DNA from: Vanessa cardui
Lineage: Eukaryota; Arthropoda; Insecta; Lepidoptera; Nymphalidae
Assembly (NCBI RefSeq): GCF_905220365.1
Contig: NC_061152.1
Span: forward strand, 4,950,248-5,014,247
DNA length: 64,000 bases
Direction of reading: 5' to 3'
Translations under genes and position numbers: made by a program
Shown: positions 45,661 through 56,142 of the stretch, in pieces
Layout: every line of letters begins with the position of its first letter
Numbering within the stretch: the first letter of the stretch is position 1
Notes under the pieces: model-generated
The model's input: only the letters and a program-made list of their open reading frames with translations
Databases searched by the model: none
Told to the model about the DNA's origin: nothing

Positions 45661-46139
45661 TGGCAAGGCTGTTACTACTATTCGCTTAAATAAGGAACGC
45701 TTAAAATTACATACCAGCACCAATATCTATGGGCATATATCCTTAAGCATCTATAGGCGGTGGAATATCATGAGATGTTCCACTGCCAATATATCTGCGA
45801 TATAGTTAAAAAGATAATCCCTGCACGCAGGACATGCGACAATGATTACAACTTGAAGCATTAAATGTATCTTAGTATCATTACGTCTCGAAAACCCAGC
45901 TGATGCCTAGACGTTCGGGTTACTTTTCAAAGTCTATTATATGTAAACTTTTGCCATTAGAAGTTTGAGAAGCCACTAAAAAGGACCGGAAAAATTTCCC
46001 TCCCATTTTGTGGGAGTAAATTCATTATCGCAGCTTAAACACAAGGTTAATAAAATTATTATGAAGAATATTTTTTAATTATTTTTGGGGGATATTAGAT
46101 GAAGGTCTAAAACTTTAGAGTTTAAAGTTTTTTTTTTAC

Positions 46140-46600
46140 ATTTGTTACTGGACAAGCATTAGCTATCTGATGGTAAGTGGTCACCTCTGCCTTAAGACAT
46201 TTTAACCGTTCCTTATTTCCCCAATCTGCCACTAAACTTGGGAACTAAGATGTTGCGTCCCTTGTATCCAGTTTGACTGGAACACAACAGTAGTAAGTTT
46301 TTTGAGTTGCTGTTCTCATCATTTACTTGGTTCTGTTCTGTTCGGGTAGGTACCACTCACTAATCAGATATTTTACCGCCAAACAGTAATACTCAGTATT
46401 GTTGTGTTCCGGTTTGAAGTGTGAATGATCCAGTGTAACAGGTTGCGCATTGACGATGTAAGAATTTTTAACTATTCCTTACATCGTCAATGCGCCACCA
46501 ACCTTGGGAACTAAGATGTTATGTCCCTTGTGCCTACAGTTACACTGGCTCACTCACCCAGACGGGCTTGCACAAAGCCCTACCACCAAGTAGACACAAC
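46140..46600. mobile_element. Three family C fragments, alternating orientation
   Basis: 46150-46290 (+), 46345-46465 (-) and 46475-46592 (+). The last two meet in an 18-bp perfect hairpin: 46445-46462 (GCGCATTGACGATGTAAG) against 46478-46495. A SINE A 3' scrap with (GTT)n follows at 46608-46640. 46641-47020 is unassigned. Confidence 0.75.
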
Positions 46601-47024
46601 AACAAGAATGGGAAATTTACAGGTTGTTGTTGTTGTTGTTTGAAAACCCCTGATTTCAATGATTAGGCTAGTACTCAGTAAAATTGCGACGATATCAATA
46701 TTTTTTGAACAAAATAAATATGGCCACCTGTCCGAAGTCAAAGCCTATTATGAGCATATATATATTAATATATCTCTTTTTGTTATCCATAATTTCGTTT
46801 ACAATGTAACGTATAACATTATATTTTTACTTGAAATAGCCTGAAGGCTCTTGCTTCATTTTCAGACCGCGCTTTGTCTAACAATGTATGTTTTAATTAA
46901 AAATTCAATTTATTAATTCGGAAATATAAAAGTCTTCGGATTTTATTAAAAAAGTAATTACATTGTATTGTGGTAAGGTAATATTTTTTTATCTAAAATT
47001 ATGGCAAGTGATCGCCACCTTTAC

Positions 47025-47110
47025 GATTTCGGCAGGGAATCGAACCCGGGGCCTCGGAGTGGGCTACCATGAAAACCGGTGTACACGCCACTCGACCACG
47101 GAGGTTGTCA
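47025..47110 (-). mobile_element. SINE B head only
   Basis: CAGGGAATCGAACCCGGGGC to CTCGACCACGGAGGTTGTC: antisense tRNA-like head. Confidence 0.8.
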
Positions 47111-47382
47111 AACATTGGTAGACATGGGCGCAATTACTTAAGGCATTTGTCCTTAAACATAGTAAAATTGGAATGTCTGTTGGTAATATTAAAATAACCG
47201 ATTTTTACTAAATGTATATCTATATACACGATACTTAGTTCGTATACCTAAAAATAATTTTGTATGTCTATTTGTTCCGGTTTTTTTCCGGTTCCGGTCA
47301 TCAAAACAACTAGACGTGTTTAAGTGTGCTCCTAAATAATAAAAAAAAGATTAAATACGGTATTACATAAAATTTAAACATA

Positions 47383-48096
47383 ATGGAAAACCAAATGGAC
47401 CTACTACTCAATAAAATAAAAGAACAGATGTCATTACAAACAAAAGAAATTACAGAATCAGTAACTAAAAGTGTGTTGGAAAGTATACACAAAACTTTAG
47501 CATCAGTTATTGAAGAGAATAAGATCCTAAAAACGAAAATCGACACTTTACAGAAAAAAATTGGTTTCCTGGAAGATAACAAAAGAAAACACAATTTAAT
47601 ATTCTTTGGAGTAAACGAAACGGAGCAAGAAGGTTCTTTGATTGAATATACAAAAACTATTATTGAAAAAGAAACTGATACGAGCATACAAGCCTACGAA
47701 ATAAGTGCAGCGCAAAGACTAGGGACCAAAGGTAAAGGTACACGTCCTCTACTACGTCCTCTAATCCTCAGGAACAAAAAACAGAATTTAAATCGATCAA
47801 CCATCACCATTAAGGAAGATTTCTCTAAAGAGGTACTACAAAAAAGAACCGAACTTATGCCCCAATTGTTAAAAGAAAGAAAGAACGGCAAGATCGCCTA
47901 CTTAAAGAAAGACAAACTGATAGTAAAAGATCGAACAGAATCACACCCAACTAAAAGAAAAAGAGACCCAAAGGATTCCCCTAAAAACGAAACTAGTACA
48001 CCAAACCCAGCACAAAAGAAAACAAATACAAACAACATTTTCGATTATGTAACTCGTCGGCGATCTACATCATTACATTCAGACTCAAAAAACTAG
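47383..48096 (+). CDS. LINE ORF1 protein (coiled coil plus RRM-like)
   Basis: 237 codons, intact. Residues 30-68 are helical with heptad-like Leu/Ile spacing, so probably a trimerising coiled coil. From residue 69 (HNLIFFGV) to about 185 the layout resembles the RRM-like and C-terminal domains of LINE ORF1 proteins. The tail (186-237) is Lys/Arg-rich (TKRKRDP) with a run of Asn/Thr. Such proteins bind the element RNA. There is no CCHC finger. It is 88 bases upstream of the annotated ORF2 start. Assignment to the ORF1 family rests on layout rather than on a strong motif. Confidence 0.75.
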   Translation: MENQMDLLLNKIKEQMSLQTKEITESVTKSVLESIHKTLASVIEENKILKTKIDTLQKKIGFLEDNKRKHNLIFFGVNETEQEGSLIEYTKTIIEKETDTSIQAYEISAAQRLGTKGKGTRPLLRPLILRNKKQNLNRSTITIKEDFSKEVLQKRTELMPQLLKERKNGKIAYLKKDKLIVKDRTESHPTKRKRDPKDSPKNETSTPNPAQKKTNTNNIFDYVTRRRSTSLHSDSKN

Positions 48097-48184
48097 ACAG
48101 AACTGGCAACCGGACCAATAAAAACAAAAAAAAAATACTCAAACGACAGAAAAATGTATCAGCACCCCAATCCGGCTGGTCACC

Positions 48185-49681
48185 GTGGGGGAAGAAGACC
48201 ACCACCCTCCAATCAAGAAACTTACACCAAGTGAAAACCAAAATAAGCTTCGAATATGCACCTACAATGTAAGATCCCTATCATCCTTTGAAAGATATCT
48301 TGAATTAACCTATGCTCTCAAAAACCTCAACTATGATATTATAGGTCTCTCTGAAGTCAGAAGAATGGGCTGCAATATCGAAGAATACCAGGACCATATT
48401 CTGTGCTACATGGGACAAACAAAAGGTTTTCATGGAGTTGGATTCCTTATTAAAATAGAACACAAAACCAAAATAATAAAATTTACGGGCATCTCAGAAA
48501 GAGTAGCGCTTTTGCAACTGCAATTCGATAACTTTCCAATATCTTTAATTCAGGCTTATGCACCAACAGAAAAAGCAAATGAAGAGGAAATTCACCAATT
48601 TTACGAAGACTTAAATCAAGCCCACTCACTCACAGTCAACGAGCAAGTTTTGGTAATTGGAGATTTTAATGCCAAATTAGGTCAACCAAAAAATAGTAAA
48701 ATTATTGGGAAATTCTGCATGGCCGAAGGAAATGATAGAGGAGAAAAGTTAATAGAATACGCCTCTGAATTCAATTTATCAATAATGAACACCTTTTTCA
48801 AAAAGAGAAGCTATAGAAAATGGACCTGGATATCGCCGGACAAAAAAACCACAAACGAAATTGATTTTATAATGACCAATACTCCAAAAATAATAACGAA
48901 TGTTGAGGTTATTAACAATTTAAAATTTCCCTCTGATCACAGACTCGTAAGAGCCACTATTATGCTAAAATCAGGGAAAATGTCTAGAAAAAATTTCAAA
49001 AGTACAAAAACCAGACCAAAATCGAGCGATGAAATCGATAACTACTTGAAAAAACTTACAGATATGTTGAATGCATCAGATAAACTAAACGAAGATACAG
49101 ACATTCAGACTTACTACGATGAACTTGAAAACATAATACTTGAAAGCCTAAAAACACAAAAAAATACAGAAGCCAAAGTGCATAAAATATTCAGCAATGA
49201 TACAGAACTTTTAATCAAAAGGCGCACAGAACTAATAAAAACAAAAAATAAATCCAAAGAAATGAAAGCCGAACTTAGCAAATTGTATAAAACAACAAAT
49301 AAATCAATAAAACAAGATTATAGTAACTATAGAAAAAGCATCATAGCCAGAAATTTAGAAAAATTCAGAAGTACAAAAAGAGCTTTTAAGGACTTAACCA
49401 TACACAAAAAATGGATACATAATTTTAACCAGGAGTCAGAAGTTATTAAGACAAGGAAAAATGTGATCCAGTATGCAACTAACTTCTATAAAAACCTATA
49501 TAAGAAAAAAGACAACACCATCACGGAAACCCATAAAAAACACCAAACAAAAAATAACACTGTTAAACCAATTGACGAAATCGAGGTGTACACTCACATA
49601 AGACAATTGAAAAACGAAAAAAGCCCTGGTCCAGACGGAATCACAAACGAAGCAATAAAATGGGGGCACCAGCCATATTAA
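48185..49681 (+). CDS. LINE ORF2, first part: AP-like endonuclease
   Basis: 498 codons up to a frameshift. Endonuclease landmarks: TYNVRS at 26-31, SEVRR with metal-binding E57, IQAYAPT at 122-128, GDFNA at 159-163, IDFIM at 226-230, SDHR at 250-253 (catalytic His 252). After about residue 270 comes a Lys-rich linker, then SPGPDGITNEA, which starts the reverse transcriptase domain. The first codon here is GTG. No in-frame ATG lies between it and an upstream stop at 48119, while an ATG at 48154 is in another frame, so the true start may be lost by a second small indel near the G5 run at 48187-48191. Confidence 0.8.
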   Translation: MGEEDHHPPIKKLTPSENQNKLRICTYNVRSLSSFERYLELTYALKNLNYDIIGLSEVRRMGCNIEEYQDHILCYMGQTKGFHGVGFLIKIEHKTKIIKFTGISERVALLQLQFDNFPISLIQAYAPTEKANEEEIHQFYEDLNQAHSLTVNEQVLVIGDFNAKLGQPKNSKIIGKFCMAEGNDRGEKLIEYASEFNLSIMNTFFKKRSYRKWTWISPDKKTTNEIDFIMTNTPKIITNVEVINNLKFPSDHRLVRATIMLKSGKMSRKNFKSTKTRPKSSDEIDNYLKKLTDMLNASDKLNEDTDIQTYYDELENIILESLKTQKNTEAKVHKIFSNDTELLIKRRTELIKTKNKSKEMKAELSKLYKTTNKSIKQDYSNYRKSIIARNLEKFRSTKRAFKDLTIHKKWIHNFNQESEVIKTRKNVIQYATNFYKNLYKKKDNTITETHKKHQTKNNTVKPIDEIEVYTHIRQLKNEKSPGPDGITNEAIKWGHQPY

Positions 49682-51060
49682 GCCATCTAACTAACTTATT
49701 TAATATGGTCTTGAACACAGAAACAGTTCCTAAAAAATGGTGTTTGTCAGACATTATTTTACTTTTTAAAAAAGGTGATCCGCTAGATATAGGGAATTAT
49801 AGGCCAATCAGTCTTTTATCAAGCATATATAAACTCTTTGCTTCAATACTACTCAAACGAATAACCCAAGATATTGACAAATCACAATCTATAGAACAAG
49901 CAGGCTTCCGCTCAGGTTACAGTACCATTGATCATATCCATACAATTGAACAAATAATAGAAAAATACAGAGAATTTAACAGATCACTCTACGTGGCGTT
50001 CATAGATTACACAAAAGCCTTCGACAGCGTCAGTCACGGCTCCATATGGTCGGCACTCCAATCTCTTAAAATTGACGAAAAATATATTAACATAATTAAA
50101 AATATATACGAAAATAGTACGAGCAAAATTAGACTCGAATCCAGTGGAGAACCCTTCAAAATTGAACGGGGCGTTAAACAGGGAGATCCGTTGTCACCGA
50201 AACTTTTTATAGCTGTTCTCGAAGACATTTTTAGAGAAATCAATTGGTCAAATAAAGGCATTTTGATAAACGGTAGGTACCTCAATCATCTAAGATTTGC
50301 AGACGATATTGCGATACTGGCAGAATCACCTAAAGACCTAGAAGAAATGGTCACTACATTTGACAAGGAAAGTCAAAAAGTTGGACTAAATATGAATCCA
50401 AGTAAAACAAAAATAATGACCAACAGTTACAAACGACCAATAGAAGTAAAAGGACAAATTATAGAATACGTTGATAGCTATATCTACCTAGGAAAGCAAA
50501 TCTCATTTAATACTAATAGTAATTTGGAAGAAGTATCACGAAGAATAAATATAACGTGGAAAAAGTTTTGGGCCTTAAAAGAAATACTAAAAGGCAATTA
50601 CAGCCTGAACATGAAAAAAACTGTTATGGACACCTGTATTATACCAAGTCTACTGTATGGTTGTCAGACCTGGGTACTCACAAGGAGCATAAAACAAAGA
50701 ATAGAAAATACACAGAGGGCAATGGAGCGAAGCATACTTCGAATTAGAAATATAGAAAAAATAAGAAGCGAAAACATAAGAAAGAGAACAAAGTTTAATA
50801 ATGCGCTGAGACAGGCACTAACGACAAAGTGGAAGTGGGCTGGACACATCGCACGTTACTTGGATAAAAGATGGACAATAGAGGCTACGAAATGGAAGGG
50901 ACCAGCAGGAAAAAGAAAAGTCGGCAGACCACAACAACGATGGCGAGACGACATCATACAAACGGCGGGAGAGAATTGGCTCGACCGAGGAAAGGATAGG
51001 GAAAAGTGGAATAGGTTGGAGGAGGCTTATACCCAAAATGGGGTCCATACCCTGGAATAA
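49660..51060 (+). CDS. LINE ORF2, second part: reverse transcriptase
   Basis: 466 codons in the -1 frame relative to the first part, overlapping it by 22 bases at TGGGGGCACC. Loss of one G from the run explains the shift. Landmarks: NYRPISLL at 46-53, EQAGFRSG at 79-86, AFIDYTKAFDSV at 113-124, GVKQGDPLSP at 171-180, FADD at 213-216 (catalytic Asp pair), NPSKTK at 246-251, YLGKQI at 276-281, YGCQTW at 333-338, GRPQQRW at 422-428. Domain order and length are normal for an APE-type LINE. Two separate proteins are unlikely; this is one broken gene. Confidence 0.85.
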   Translation: MGAPAILSHLTNLFNMVLNTETVPKKWCLSDIILLFKKGDPLDIGNYRPISLLSSIYKLFASILLKRITQDIDKSQSIEQAGFRSGYSTIDHIHTIEQIIEKYREFNRSLYVAFIDYTKAFDSVSHGSIWSALQSLKIDEKYINIIKNIYENSTSKIRLESSGEPFKIERGVKQGDPLSPKLFIAVLEDIFREINWSNKGILINGRYLNHLRFADDIAILAESPKDLEEMVTTFDKESQKVGLNMNPSKTKIMTNSYKRPIEVKGQIIEYVDSYIYLGKQISFNTNSNLEEVSRRINITWKKFWALKEILKGNYSLNMKKTVMDTCIIPSLLYGCQTWVLTRSIKQRIENTQRAMERSILRIRNIEKIRSENIRKRTKFNNALRQALTTKWKWAGHIARYLDKRWTIEATKWKGPAGKRKVGRPQQRWRDDIIQTAGENWLDRGKDREKWNRLEEAYTQNGVHTLE

Positions 51061-51171
51061 AATTAATCTTCTAAGTATTATAATTTAAAACTAACATTAG
51101 ACTAAGTACATTCTTAAAAACTTACTAACATCATTTGAAATGTAAATTAAAGGATATGGAACAATAAAAGC

Positions 51172-51199
51172 TTTATTATTATTATTATTATTATTATTT
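51172..51199 (+). repeat. (TTA)n tail of the LINE
   Basis: About nine TTA units after AATAAAAGC mark the 3' end of the element. A trinucleotide tail instead of poly-A is seen in several LINE groups. Confidence 0.85.
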
Positions 51200-51336
51200 G
51201 TTCCGGCTAATCACTGGAACGGCTGGACCGATCTTGACGGGATTTCCACTGACAGATAGCCTATGTAATAAAAAAGCAAGGGGAACAACAAAAACTTTTA
51301 TGTAAAATACAAACTTACAGCCTGCACAGCTATATA

Positions 51337-51565
51337 TATCCTTGCATAGTCTAAAACAAAGTCGCTTATCGCTGTCTCTCCCTATGTAGGCTTAGATCTT
51401 TAAAATCTCAAGATTTTATGATGCGGCATTTTTTTAATAGATAAAGTAATTCGAGAGGAATGTTTATGTATATAATACATGGACAATTGAGTATAGAAAC
51501 ACTGATATTTTAGTTACAATTGTATCATAAGCTTGTACCCATGCGAAACCGGGGCGAGTTACTAG
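51337..51565 (+). mobile_element. Helitron D
   Basis: CCTTGCATAGTCTAAAACAA to ATGCGAAACCGGGGCGAGTT, then ACTAG before T. 51566-51830 has CpG-rich unassigned sequence (ACGTTCGCCGGCACGACACA). Confidence 0.8.
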
Positions 51566-51834
51566 TTTTTATACATATCAACGAAGTATACAGTACACTC
51601 GCATACGAGTAAGCAAAAAACGTACGGAGAAACGTTCGCCGGCACGACACACGATTCGGTCTTATCAAAGAAAATACTTTAACTCCACGAATGAATACGC
51701 GAGAATGTTAACAAGGCTTTCGACGGAATAATTATGAGCGAACATTTCACAGAGCTTAGCGCGTTCGACTACATATCGCTTCCTTTGATCAATTATTTAC
51801 CTAGTTAAAATTATATGTACAAACAAATTTGAAG

Positions 51835-52195
51835 AGACGAAATAGCCCAGAGGTTAGAACGCGTGCGTTTTAAACGATGATTGCGGCTTCAAATGCAGGC
51901 AAGCACCATTGAATATTCCTGTGCTTAAGTCGTGTTTGTAATTGATCTCGTGTTCGCATGTGAAGGAAAACATCGCGAGGAAACAATATCTGTTGCATGT
52001 GGAATACACACGTGGCAGAACTTTTATAAATTTTGACACATGCAGGTTTCCTCATGATGTTTTCATTCACCGCCGAGAACGAGATGAATTATAAACACAA
52101 ATTAAGCACATGAATATTTAGACGTCCTGGCTTGGGTTTGAACCCGCAATTATCGGTTAGGATGCACGCTTTCTAACCATTGGGCCATCGCGGTA
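51835..52195. mobile_element. Two SINE A copies in inverted orientation
   Basis: 51835-51990 (+) runs from the head to AACATCGCGAGGAAAC; 52000-52195 (-) runs from GTGGAATACACACGTGGCAG back to the head (GGTTTGAACCC, GGGCCATCGCGG). Together they form a large imperfect palindrome with a head at each end. Confidence 0.8.
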
Positions 52196-52349
52196 GTATG
52201 TCATGATTTAATATAAAATACCTTTTGTTTTATTAGTTTTAATATAATAATTGGATGCTTGTATTGAAATAACTAGCGAGACATATTATTGGATTATATT
52301 TTAAATGATGTTTTTTTAGAATTTATATCATTACACACTATACTGTTCA

Positions 52350-52635
52350 GAGATGGCCCAGTGGTTAGAACGCGTGCATCTTAATCGATGATTGCGAGTT
52401 CAAACCCAGGCAAGCACCACTATATATATGTGCTTAATTTGTGTTAATAATTCATCTCGTGCTCAGCGGTGAAGGAAAACATCGTGAGGAAACCTGCATG
52501 TGTATACTTTCATCGAATTTCAGCCACGTGTGCATTGCACCAACCCGCAACAGCGTCATGAAACATGTTCGAAACCCTCTCCTTAATAGAAGAGAAGGCC
52601 TTATCTCAGCAGTGGGAAATGTACAGGCTGTTACT
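52350..52635 (+). mobile_element. SINE A, (TA)n subtype
   Basis: CAGAGATGGCCCAGTGGTTA, B box, short (TA)n, CTCAGCAGTGGGAAATGTAC and GGCTGTTACTTTTT. 52196-52349 is unassigned. Confidence 0.85.
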
Positions 52636-52637
52636 TT

Positions 52638-53435
52638 TTTAACCGACTTCAAAAAAAGGAGGAGGTTCTCAATTCGTCGGGGCCTTTTTTTTATTTTTTT
52701 ATTTTTTATGTATGTTACCGAATTACTCGAAGATGGCTGGGCCGATTTTGACAGTTCTTTTTTTGTTTGAAAGGGCATGTTTTACAGGTGGTCCCAGTGT
52801 CAGGAGATCAGGATCTGATGATGGGATCCTGGAGAAATCGAGGGAACTCCTCAAATTTTATATGCACACCTATAGTGATTTCGGTTTTATTCAAAGTGCC
52901 TTGGTCATATGCTCACGAAAAGTAACATTTGATGAAGTAGAACTGATGATGAAGACCACAACTGGTAATCAGAACCTATTAGTGAGTAACTATTTTACGG
53001 GTTTAGTTCTATTTCTTTAAGATAGTCGTCAAGCAATTGATGTTAGTAAACATGCCTATGATGAAGTCTAGCTGATGGTGGACTACCAGGAGAACTCCTC
53101 AATGATTAACGGTATTGCATCGGGAAATGGTATTGTCTAATTGGCGATGAGCAGTTAGCATTAGGCTATTGTAACTTAGGTAACGCTTCATTTGAGTTGC
53201 AGTCCACATCGTATTGAAAGGGCGTTGAGTTTTGTTTAGAGTCGAAAGCCGAAATGTACTGAATATAATAAAGTGAATGACAAACACTACCAATTGTAAT
53301 TATAAATAACAAAACAACACTGAAAAGCAGTAAATAATTTTTTATAAATAAAAAACAACAAAGTAAATAAATTCCTATATTGAAATCATTTAATTTGTAT
53401 CGATAGTAAGGTTTGTCTAATGGTGTCATCTAAAT
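52638..53435 (+). mobile_element. Element related to the composite E outer end
   Basis: Begins AACCGACTTCAAAAAAAGGA and GTTACCGAATTACTCGAAG, like the reversed E outer end, but from 52790 on the sequence differs (GTCAGGAGATCAGGATCTGA). The right boundary is unclear and it abuts composite E copy 5. Non-coding. Confidence 0.45.
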
Positions 53436-53439
53436 AAAT

Positions 53440-55136
53440 AAAATTTTAACAAAAAGAAAAACCGACTTCAAACAAAACACTATTTTAAAACAAATGAATA
53501 TGCACGAAAAAGTAATAAAAATAATTGCGTATTCAACATATTTTTTAGAGTCTTCCTAAGTTAAATGAAATGAAAAATATTATACTACTTAAAAGTCGAT
53601 TAACGATTATATCATGTAGTTATAGTTATTGGTATATTTGGAGCCGGTGTCAGCCACGGTGCCCTTGCCCCAACAATCAAAAGAAAGAAGCGATACGAGC
53701 CCCTTGATTGATCCAGTATATTATTGTGTAAAAGGTAATTTGTAAAAAACAGATTTGTTAAAGTATTCTCGTGTTGTTTTTTTGATAGATATACTGTAGG
53801 GTTTTATTGGCTGACACCGACTCCAAATATAACAATAATTATAACTACATGATATAATCGTTAATCGACTTTTAAGTAGTCTAATATTTTTCATTTCATT
53901 TAACTTAGGAAGACTCTAAAAAATATGTTGAATACGCAATTATTTTTATTACTTTTTCGTGCATATTCATTTGTTTTAAAATAGTGTTTTGTTTGAAGTC
54001 GGTTTTTCTTTTTGTTAAAATTTTATTTATTTTTTGATTTTAAGTGAAGCTGATGTTGACTAACTATTTTTTTTTAATATGGATAGATTAAGCGTTCCGT
54101 TTATATGAGTCAGAAACTACTTCGAGGACAATTTCAAAGGAAACTTGCGAATAAAGCAAAAATAGACTTTCGAAAATGCGGACTTAATACGTCACGCGGC
54201 GTAAACTACAAGGATCCCTCGAAAGAGCTGTAATCGAACTCAGCAAAAAAACTTTGAAAAAGACCAACTATATTTCGTACATCATATGACATCACATCAC
54301 ATACACAAAATTTGATTAAAGATAGTAAGAAATTCTGCCCCATATCGCACCCTAACTGCGAGCCGTATAGGAGTTCCATCACTACATAGTATAAAACAAA
54401 GTCGCTTTCTCTGTCCCTATATCTTTAAATCTACGCAACGGATTTTGATGCGGTTTTTTTTAAAAGATAGTGTGATTCAAGGGGAAGGTTTGTGTATATA
54501 ATACATGAACAATATAGTAAAGAAACACTGATAATTTTAGAAGTTTGCGATGTGATGTCGTATATAAACAAATTCTGTAGTATATTTAGTATCAGTATTG
54601 CACCCGTGCGAAGCCGGGGTGGGTAGCTAGTTGATTATAATATTCGACTATGATTATTACATAAACATAACAACATTACGGAAGGTGACTCAAATATCCA
54701 AATAACCTATAAATAAAAGATTCGACCGAGTATCGCTAACGTGCTCCTCAGAATTGTTCCGTTCCCTTCCGTTCCGTTACTTTGTCATGGATCCTGTGCT
54801 CAGAACCTTACCAAACTTTCACCAAATTACCCTAGAAGTATATATTTTATAATAAAAAAAGAATTATCAAAATTGGTTAACGTGATTTTCAGTTATTCAC
54901 GTATTTGTCGCGCATATACATAAGGCAAATTTAAGACTTATGTCGTTTTCACATGGATACCATCATCGGAAAAAAAAAATAAAAAAAATGGGACCCCACG
55001 GAAAGCACTACCTTTCAAACAAAAAAAAAATTATCAAAATCGGTGCACCCAGTGAAAAGTTATGAGGTAACAAACAAAAAAAAAAAAAAAAAATACAGAC
55101 GAATTGATAACCTCCTCCTTTTGGAAGTCGGTTGAA
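53440..55136 (+). mobile_element. Composite E, copy 5, most complete
   Basis: Inner foldback 53440-54025 (arms about 220 bp, loop near 53660-53810), tail, nested Helitron D 54379-54630 (252 bp), second tail segment, poly-A run, outer end GAAGTCGGTTGAA. This is the best template for comparing the other copies. No coding region. 55140-55330 is unassigned. Confidence 0.9.
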
Positions 55137-55440
55137 CAATAAATAGATTTAGGTTTGTATGTATGTATTATGTATCTATATTAGCAATTTTGGCACCGAC
55201 TTTGAGAGGTGATTAAAAAATCGTAAATTGGATATGGATGTAACTGATTATTTTTTTCTTATTAGTTCATTTTTGAAGGCGGTTTTTTTTTATTTATAAA
55301 AATTTATTTTTACCTAATTTCTATCATCGTTATCAATACATAGTATAAAACAAAGTCATTTTAAGGAACCTCCAAGATGGAGGACAAAATATTTGAAATT
55401 CACATTATATGGGTATCAAATGAAAGGGTCTGTAATTTTT

Positions 55441-55750
55441 AGTCAAAAAAAAAATCAAAATAAACTTTATTCAAGTAGGCTTTTACAAGCACTTTTGAAT
55501 CGTCATTTTACAATTAAGTGAAGCTCCCACGGGTTCGGAAAGTAGATTCTACCGAGAAGAACTGACAAGAAACCCAGTAGTTTCTCTTTTTCAACATTTA
55601 AAAAATACAAAGTCAAGTTAGTTAAATACAATTATTTAAATTAACATATCCTGCTTGGAAGTCTACAGGTATTAACTCCTCGCTTATCATCTATAAAATC
55701 TTGTATCGAATAATATGCCTTTTTTACTAATGTATTTTTTACAAACGATT
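55441..55750 (-). mobile_element. LINE-F 3' UTR, full
   Basis: AAATCAAAATAAACTTTATT to TTGTATCGAATAATATGCCT, TTTTACTAATG: antisense, the longest LINE-F copy. 55751-55926 is unassigned. Confidence 0.8.
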
Positions 55751-55926
55751 TGAATTTACGAAACGGCAAAGTTAAAAATGTCTACGGAATTTTAGTATAT
55801 AAACGGAACGTTTTTGCTAAAACCGTGTGTTTTTTTGTTTTTTATAAAACTATTATTATTTACTTACTTTAATTGTTATCACGATTCCCCCTGAAATATG
55901 TAGTTTTCGAATTTTCCGTTTCAGTT

Positions 55927-56035
55927 TTATAGATTTTCAAATCTTTCACACATAGCTTTCGTATCGGTAATAGTTTTGGCAGCGCACGTTTCGAAAGCGC
56001 GCGGACCGACAATTTTCTCTCCGACTACATTGACA
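55927..56035 (-). CDS. Candidate terminal exon of a second minus-strand gene
   Basis: Stop TAA at 55929-55927. Open frame DYVNVVGEKIVGPRAFETCA, then AKTITDTKAMCERFENL. Codons are GC-richer than the flanks (GTCGGTCCGCGCGCTTTC). Three AGs in a row (TTTAGTAGTTGTAG) are possible acceptors, all giving phase 1; 56035 is the start if the last is used. F-x-x-C followed by a second Cys recalls the second half of the Kazal-like exons at 2 kb, but the match is weak. It fits in phase after the exon at 59530-59589. Confidence 0.45.
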
Positions 56036-56142
56036 TAATCTACAACTACTAAATATATTACAGTTTATGCCCGTAAAGTTTCTTTCAGAAACAAATTCAA
56101 ATAAATTAGAATACTGACTGTCGATTTTCAATATATAAGTAT

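Larger units (their letters stand above)
47281..51194 (+). mobile_element. APE-type LINE, near full length, RTE-like
   Basis: About 3.9 kb: a roughly 100-bp 5' region, ORF1, ORF2 (endonuclease plus reverse transcriptase), a 3' UTR of about 110 bp with AATAAA, then (TTA)n. The target-site duplication TATTTGTTCCGG lies at 47269-47280 and 51195-51206; its first bases could also be read as tail. The C-terminal GRPQQRW and lack of a CCHC finger fit the RTE group; a sizeable ORF1 is less usual there, so clade placement needs a tree. ORF1 is intact and ORF2 has one clear frameshift, so the insertion is fairly young. Confidence 0.85.
47158..51334 (+). mobile_element. Helitron H split by the full-length LINE
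   Basis: 47158-47280 (AAACATAGTAAAATTGGAAT to TATTTGTTCCGG) and 51195-51334 (TATTTGTTCCGGCTAATCAC to CTGCACAGCTA) are the two halves of one Helitron H. The 12-bp TATTTGTTCCGG is duplicated by the LINE insertion. Confidence 0.8.

Noticed and set aside
2474..47110. tRNA-like sequences in SINE A and SINE B heads
   Set aside because: They keep A and B boxes but are fused to SINE bodies and lack a foldable acceptor stem, so they are not tRNA genes.
47310..47891. Minus-strand open frames opposite LINE ORF1
   Set aside because: Shadows of the plus-strand ORF1, whose A-rich codons leave few stops on the other strand.
49660..49681. Programmed -1 frameshift in LINE ORF2
   Set aside because: The overlap lacks a canonical slippery heptamer in the right frame; loss of one G in a homopolymer is simpler.
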